From JBFWRI01 sp050248995 (GTDB lineage: Bacteria > Pseudomonadota > Alphaproteobacteria > JAIXQD01), in the NCBI GenBank assembly GCA_050248995.1, contig JBFWRI010000023.1, forward strand, positions 1-27,862: 27,862 nt of DNA. The letters run 5' to 3'. The position numbers were made by a program, and so were the translations under genes. The number at the start of each line of letters is the position of its first letter. The first letter of the stretch is position 1. Under the pieces are notes generated by a model. The model ran no database searches. It had not been told where the DNA came from and saw nothing but the letters and a program-made list of their open reading frames with translations. Positions 24,557 through 27,862 of the stretch are shown here, piece by piece.

Positions 24557-25756
24557 ATGCGGCGTGTTGTCATTACCGGCGTTGGCGTTATCAGCTCGCT
24601 CGGGCGCGATTTCTCTTCCTTTACAAAAAACCTGATGGACGCTGTTTGCGCCATTGGCCCCATCACCAACATTCCTACCGACAACCTGACCGCCCGCAAC
24701 GGCGGCGAGGTCAAGAACCCAGTTGATACATCGCTGCTGGATCCGAAAGCCGTCGGCATGATGGATCGCGCCAGCGTTTTTGCCTGCATCGCTGCCAAGC
24801 AGGCGCTGGCCGACAGTGGTTACCAAGGTGCACCCGAACGCATCGCCTGTATTGTCGGTACCGGCATCGGGGGTATGAACACAGTCGAAGAAGGCTATGC
24901 GCGCCTGTACCAGCAAGGCACGTCGCGCCTGCACCCGCTGACTGTGCCGAAAATCATGACCAGCGCCCCGGCCAGCCAGGTCAGCATGACGTGCAACCTG
25001 AAAGGCCCGTCGTTTGTCACCTCGTCGGCCTGTGCCAGTGCCAACCACGCCATCGGCATGGCTTATTATATGGTGAAGTCGGGCATGGCGGATGCGGCAG
25101 TGACCGGCGGCACTGAAGCCTGCATGAATTTCGGCACGATCCGCGCATGGGAAGCCCTGCGCGTCATGGCGCCGGATGTCTGCCGCCCGTTCGCCAAGGG
25201 CCGCCCCGGCATGAGCATCGGCGAAGGCAGCGCGATGTTTGTCATCGAAACACTGGAATCCGCACAACAGCGCGGCGCCAAGATTTACGGCGAGATCGCC
25301 GGGTTCGGCCAGTCGGCCGATGCGGGTGATATCACCAGCCCCGACCCCGATGGCTGCGCCCGCGCCATGCGGGCCGCGCTGGAAGAAGCTGACCTGCAGC
25401 CCGGCGATGTGCAGTACATCAACGCGCATGGCACCGGCACCACGGTGAACGACAACACCGAAACCGCCGTGATTAAAACCGTGTTCGGCGACCACGCGAA
25501 AAATCTGGCCGTATCATCAACCAAATCACAAACCGGCCATGCGCTAGGCGCTGCCGGCGCCATCGAACTGGCAGCCGTCGTGGCCGCGTTGCAGGAACAG
25601 AAAGCGCCGCCGACAGTGAACCTGAACGAACCCGACCCGCAATGCGACCTTGATTACGTGCCGAACGCGGCGCGTGTGATGAAGATCGATGCGGCACTCA
25701 GCAACTCGTTCGCCTTCGGCGGCCTGAACGCCGTCCTTGCCGTTCGTAAGATATAG
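24557..25756 (+). CDS. fabF: Beta-ketoacyl-ACP synthase II-type enzyme
   Basis: 399 residues of the condensing-enzyme family. It joins malonyl-ACP to an acyl chain. The catalytic triad is visible: Cys159 in TSSACASANHAIG, His291 in INAHGTGT, His328 in KSQTGHALGAAG. It begins with RRVVITGVGVIS and ends with NSFAFGGLNAVLAVR. It starts 6 bp after the ACP gene, so the two are a unit. It could be a dedicated elongation enzyme for that ACP and not the housekeeping FabF; sequence alone does not decide. Confidence 0.93.
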   Translation: MRRVVITGVGVISSLGRDFSSFTKNLMDAVCAIGPITNIPTDNLTARNGGEVKNPVDTSLLDPKAVGMMDRASVFACIAAKQALADSGYQGAPERIACIVGTGIGGMNTVEEGYARLYQQGTSRLHPLTVPKIMTSAPASQVSMTCNLKGPSFVTSSACASANHAIGMAYYMVKSGMADAAVTGGTEACMNFGTIRAWEALRVMAPDVCRPFAKGRPGMSIGEGSAMFVIETLESAQQRGAKIYGEIAGFGQSADAGDITSPDPDGCARAMRAALEEADLQPGDVQYINAHGTGTTVNDNTETAVIKTVFGDHAKNLAVSSTKSQTGHALGAAGAIELAAVVAALQEQKAPPTVNLNEPDPQCDLDYVPNAARVMKIDAALSNSFAFGGLNAVLAVRKI

Positions 25757-26650
25757 TTATTCTACTTTCGGCACGCGGCGCTGCGTATGGCTTGGTATCG
25801 GCGCACCCGGTTGTGACAATACCAGCCAGCCGGCGACAGCAATCAGGGCAGCGCCACCCCACAGATAAATTGTCGGCGCCGTGTTGAACAGCAGCCAGCC
25901 CGCAAGCGCGCCCCACACCAGCTGCGTATATTGCATGGGGGCCACGCGCGCCACGGGCGCCAGCTGGTAGGCTGTATAAAACAGATAATTGGCCACCACG
26001 GCACCTAAACCACCCAGCAGCGGGAAGTAAAAGTGCTGCAGCTGGAACAGGTGCAGATGCGGTACCGCCAGCGGCACAATCACCACAAACAGCGCCGTGT
26101 AGGTGTAAGCGGTGAAAATGTTCGGGTGGTCCAGTGGCATCTTCCGCACGAACAGGATATTCACGGCGCAGCACACGATCCAGATGAACGCATAGAACGT
26201 TGCCGTATTGAACGGCAACGTATCGGGGCGACAGATTACCAGCATCCCCAGAAACCCAAGCCCAAGGGCGATGCGCGTGCGTGTTGACGGCGGCTCGCGG
26301 AAAACAACCCACGCCAGCAGCGCCACAAGCAGCGGTCCCAGAAACCCGATCGTGTAAAATGTCGCCAGCGGCATGTGGGCGAAAGCGGCAAAGCCGGCAA
26401 GACCCGATCCCGCATGCACAAGCGCGCGTAGCATTTGCAGGCGCGGATAGTGCGACCCCCTTAAAAAGGGTTTATGCTGGACATGGCTGTAAAGCAGCAG
26501 GATGGGCAGCACAACACACGCCTGCAGGAAAATCACCAGCGGCATCGGGTAATGCGTCATCGCTACCTTGATGACCGTATCCATGAAGCTGAAACCGAAA
26601 GCGGCGCCCATTCCCGCCAGCACGCCCAGATATGGTTTATCAAACCCCAT
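25757..26650 (-). CDS. EamA-family (DMT) transporter
   Basis: 297 residues, about ten hydrophobic segments in two repeated halves, as in EamA/RhaT-type transporters. Typical features are AAFGFSFMDTVIKVAM in the first segment, FLGPLLVALLAWVVFREPPSTRTRIALGLGFLGMLVI at the end of half one, and PMQYTQLVWGALAGWLLF in half two. It probably exports a metabolite across the inner membrane; the substrate is unknown. It converges on fabF with no gap between stop codons. Confidence 0.88.
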   Translation of the reverse strand: MGFDKPYLGVLAGMGAAFGFSFMDTVIKVAMTHYPMPLVIFLQACVVLPILLLYSHVQHKPFLRGSHYPRLQMLRALVHAGSGLAGFAAFAHMPLATFYTIGFLGPLLVALLAWVVFREPPSTRTRIALGLGFLGMLVICRPDTLPFNTATFYAFIWIVCCAVNILFVRKMPLDHPNIFTAYTYTALFVVIVPLAVPHLHLFQLQHFYFPLLGGLGAVVANYLFYTAYQLAPVARVAPMQYTQLVWGALAGWLLFNTAPTIYLWGGAALIAVAGWLVLSQPGAPIPSHTQRRVPKVE

Positions 26651-26705
26651 GAATTTAGTTTTTCATTGGCGCTGGTGTTCGGCAAGATATATAAGCGGAA
26701 AGAAA

Positions 26706-26780
26706 TGGTGCCGGCGGAGAGGATTGAACTCCCGACCTTCGGTTTACAAAACCGCTGCACTACCGCTGTGCTACGCCGGC
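26706..26780 (-). tRNA. tRNA-Thr, anticodon TGT
   Basis: The acceptor GCCGGCG pairs with CGCCGGC, the D arm is GCAC/GTGC, the anticodon loop is TTTGTAA, the T loop is TTCAATC, and CCA is encoded. Base pair 27-43 is a G-A mismatch. Confidence 0.95.
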
Positions 26781-26794
26781 GACCTTAGGGCGGT

Positions 26795-26824
26795 GTTATA
26801 ATCTAACCCCGCACCCGTTGTCAA
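26795..26824 (-). promoter_or_regulatory. Sigma-70 promoter of tRNA-Thr
   Basis: On the minus strand a perfect TTGACA (26824-26819), an 18-base spacer and TATAAC (26800-26795). Transcription would begin a few bases before the tRNA 5' end at 26780. Confidence 0.8.
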
Positions 26825-26830
26825 AGGCGG

Positions 26831-27634
26831 TCAGCCTTTATTCGCAAACAAGTGATATAATGCCACAGCCGCGGCATTGCTGACATTCAGCGTTGTAAAT
26901 TCACCGGCGCCGGGCAGTGCAAACAGAGCATCGCAGCGCTCGCGTGTCAGGCGGCGCAGGCCTTCGCCTTCGGCCCCCATCACCAGCGCCACCTTGGGCG
27001 GCAGCGGCGGTTTGGGCATCTCGGCACCCTCTTCCGCCAGCCCAACGCACCAGTAATCGGCCTGCTGCAGCTGCTCGATCGCGCGCGCCAGATTCACAAC
27101 GCGCACCAGTGCCACGCGCTCCAGTGCGCCTGACGCGCTTTTTGCCAACGTTCCCATCTGGCCCGGGGCATGACGATCGGTCATCACAACAGCGCTGGCG
27201 CCAAACACGGCGGCGCTGCGCAGAATGGCGCCAACGTTGTGCGGGTCGGTCACCTGATCCAGCAGCACGATGATGTCGTTCTCACCAGCCGCGCGGATTA
27301 CATCTTCAAGATCAAGTTCCGGCAGCGGCTTGGCGATACACACCACACCCTGATGCACTGCACCGTCAGTCATCACATCAAGCTGGTGGCGATCAACCAG
27401 CGTCGGACGCAGCGGGCGGTGCAGTTCCGGCAAATCCTCGGCGGCCTGCTGCGTGACATAAAGCGCCAGAATATCGCGCGCCGGATTAGCCAGGGCAGCG
27501 CGCACAGCGTGCTGGCCGAAAAGGCGCTCGCCCTGCGGTAATTGTAAACGCCCCGGATTACCGTGGTTTTGCTGGCGCGATGGCGCTCTGCCGGATTTCG
27601 CGCTTGCGTTTCGGGGGCGTTTATGGTTTTTCAT
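26831..27634 (-). CDS. rlmB: 23S rRNA (guanosine-2'-O-)-methyltransferase RlmB
   Basis: SPOUT-family TrmH-type enzyme that methylates G2251 of 23S rRNA. From ATG 27634 it is 267 residues: a basic N-terminal tail, the substrate-binding domain (LFGQHAVRAALANPARDILALYV), and the three SPOUT motifs DQVTDPHNVGAILRSA (around 126-141), VMGAEGEGLRRL (218-229) and LNVSNAAAVALYH (249-261). The frame is open to 27772, but that start would lie within tRNA-Tyr on the other strand, so the internal ATG was chosen. RlmB is the best fit; TrmH-type paralogs are the alternative. Confidence 0.93.
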   Translation of the reverse strand: MKNHKRPRNASAKSGRAPSRQQNHGNPGRLQLPQGERLFGQHAVRAALANPARDILALYVTQQAAEDLPELHRPLRPTLVDRHQLDVMTDGAVHQGVVCIAKPLPELDLEDVIRAAGENDIIVLLDQVTDPHNVGAILRSAAVFGASAVVMTDRHAPGQMGTLAKSASGALERVALVRVVNLARAIEQLQQADYWCVGLAEEGAEMPKPPLPPKVALVMGAEGEGLRRLTRERCDALFALPGAGEFTTLNVSNAAAVALYHLFANKG

Positions 27635-27692
27635 GGCGTTCGTTTTAGGCGCTTTTGGCCCCGATTGCCAGAATTGTCTGAGCCGGAAAAAT

Positions 27693-27778
27693 GGTTGGGT
27701 GGCCGAGTGGTTAATGGCAGCAGACTGTAAATCTGCCCGCGCGAGAGTACGAAGGTTCGAATCCTTCCCCAACCACCA
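27693..27778 (+). tRNA. tRNA-Tyr, anticodon GTA
   Basis: The acceptor GGTTGGG pairs with CCCAACC, there is a long variable arm (class II), the anticodon loop is CTGTAAA, the T loop is TTCGAAT, and CCA is encoded. Confidence 0.96.
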
Positions 27779-27824
27779 CTTCCCCCGGCATTTATATATC
27801 CTTCTTTATAACTAAAGGCCATCA

Positions 27825-27862
27825 ATGAGAATTAATGATAGGGAAAGCCAGTTTGAGGGCGG
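27825..27862 (+). CDS. Possible start of a gene running out of the window
   Basis: An ATG with AAAGG seven bases ahead opens a frame (MRINDRESQFEG...) that is still open at the window end. Twelve codons are too few to assign a product. Confidence 0.35.
   Translation, partial: MRINDRESQFEG

Noticed and set aside
24209..25495. 428-residue minus-strand frame over the ACP and fabF genes
   Set aside because: It is antisense to two conserved genes with intact catalytic motifs, and its composition (Gly/His/Ala-rich) is typical of antisense frames in GC-rich DNA.
27635..27772. Longer RlmB start at 27772
   Set aside because: It would overlap tRNA-Tyr on the opposite strand; the internal ATG at 27634 gives normal length.

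Overview
The window reads as chromosomal DNA of a Gram-negative alphaproteobacterium. The support is a GcrA-type N-terminal domain (GcrA is an alphaproteobacterial cell-cycle regulator), an ATP12-type F1 assembly chaperone, a rpsM-rpsK-rpoA-rplQ block followed by rarA/rluC/ATP12, and LPS genes (kdsB, lpxD). No species can be named from the sequence. I saw no insertion sequence, prophage, CRISPR array or rRNA.

Region 1 (1-6311): the 3' part of groEL with its terminator, then three consecutive plus-strand genes (1606-2739, 2758-4137, 4287-6311) that I do not recognise as a known system. They share a domain of about 85 residues, present once, once and twice. It has a W-K-x-G-[VI]-L-x-V-R-x-K-x-R-x-K-L-P strand pair followed by a predicted helix-turn-helix. 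The middle gene begins with a GcrA-like DNA-binding domain and has a Lys/Pro/Ala-rich linker containing a possible -1 frameshift site. This is the best candidate for an undescribed system, probably chromosome-binding or transcriptional.

Region 2 (6345-8532): tRNA-Gly(CCC), lipB, kdsB and a HAD phosphatase. LipB carries two in-frame copies of a 31-bp hairpin repeat, one of them just before the catalytic lysine. A diverged third copy lies in the rpsM leader.

Region 3 (8479-16861, all minus strand): reading in the direction of transcription, rpsM, rpsK, rpoA, rplQ, a small six-cysteine periplasmic protein, a small CFCG-tailed protein, an unknown 112-residue protein behind a structured leader, rarA, a RluC-like pseudouridine synthase, an AsmA-family protein and an ATP12 chaperone. 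Many neighbours overlap by 4 bp.

Region 4 (17244-21207): secY and two tandem adenylate kinase genes on the minus strand are separated from rpsM by an oppositely oriented gene for a probable exported protein with SxxK/YxN/KTG-like motifs. The two kinases differ in their LID domain but share a nearly identical nucleotide tract that looks like gene conversion.

Region 5 (21296-26650): a coupled pair of exported proteins (one a solute-binding protein). Divergent from it is lpxD, followed by an unusual acyl carrier protein and a ketoacyl synthase, suggesting a dedicated acyl supply for lipid A. An EamA transporter converges on this block.

Region 6 (26706-27862): tRNA-Thr(TGT) with a strong promoter, rlmB, tRNA-Tyr(GTA), and the possible first codons of another gene at the window edge.
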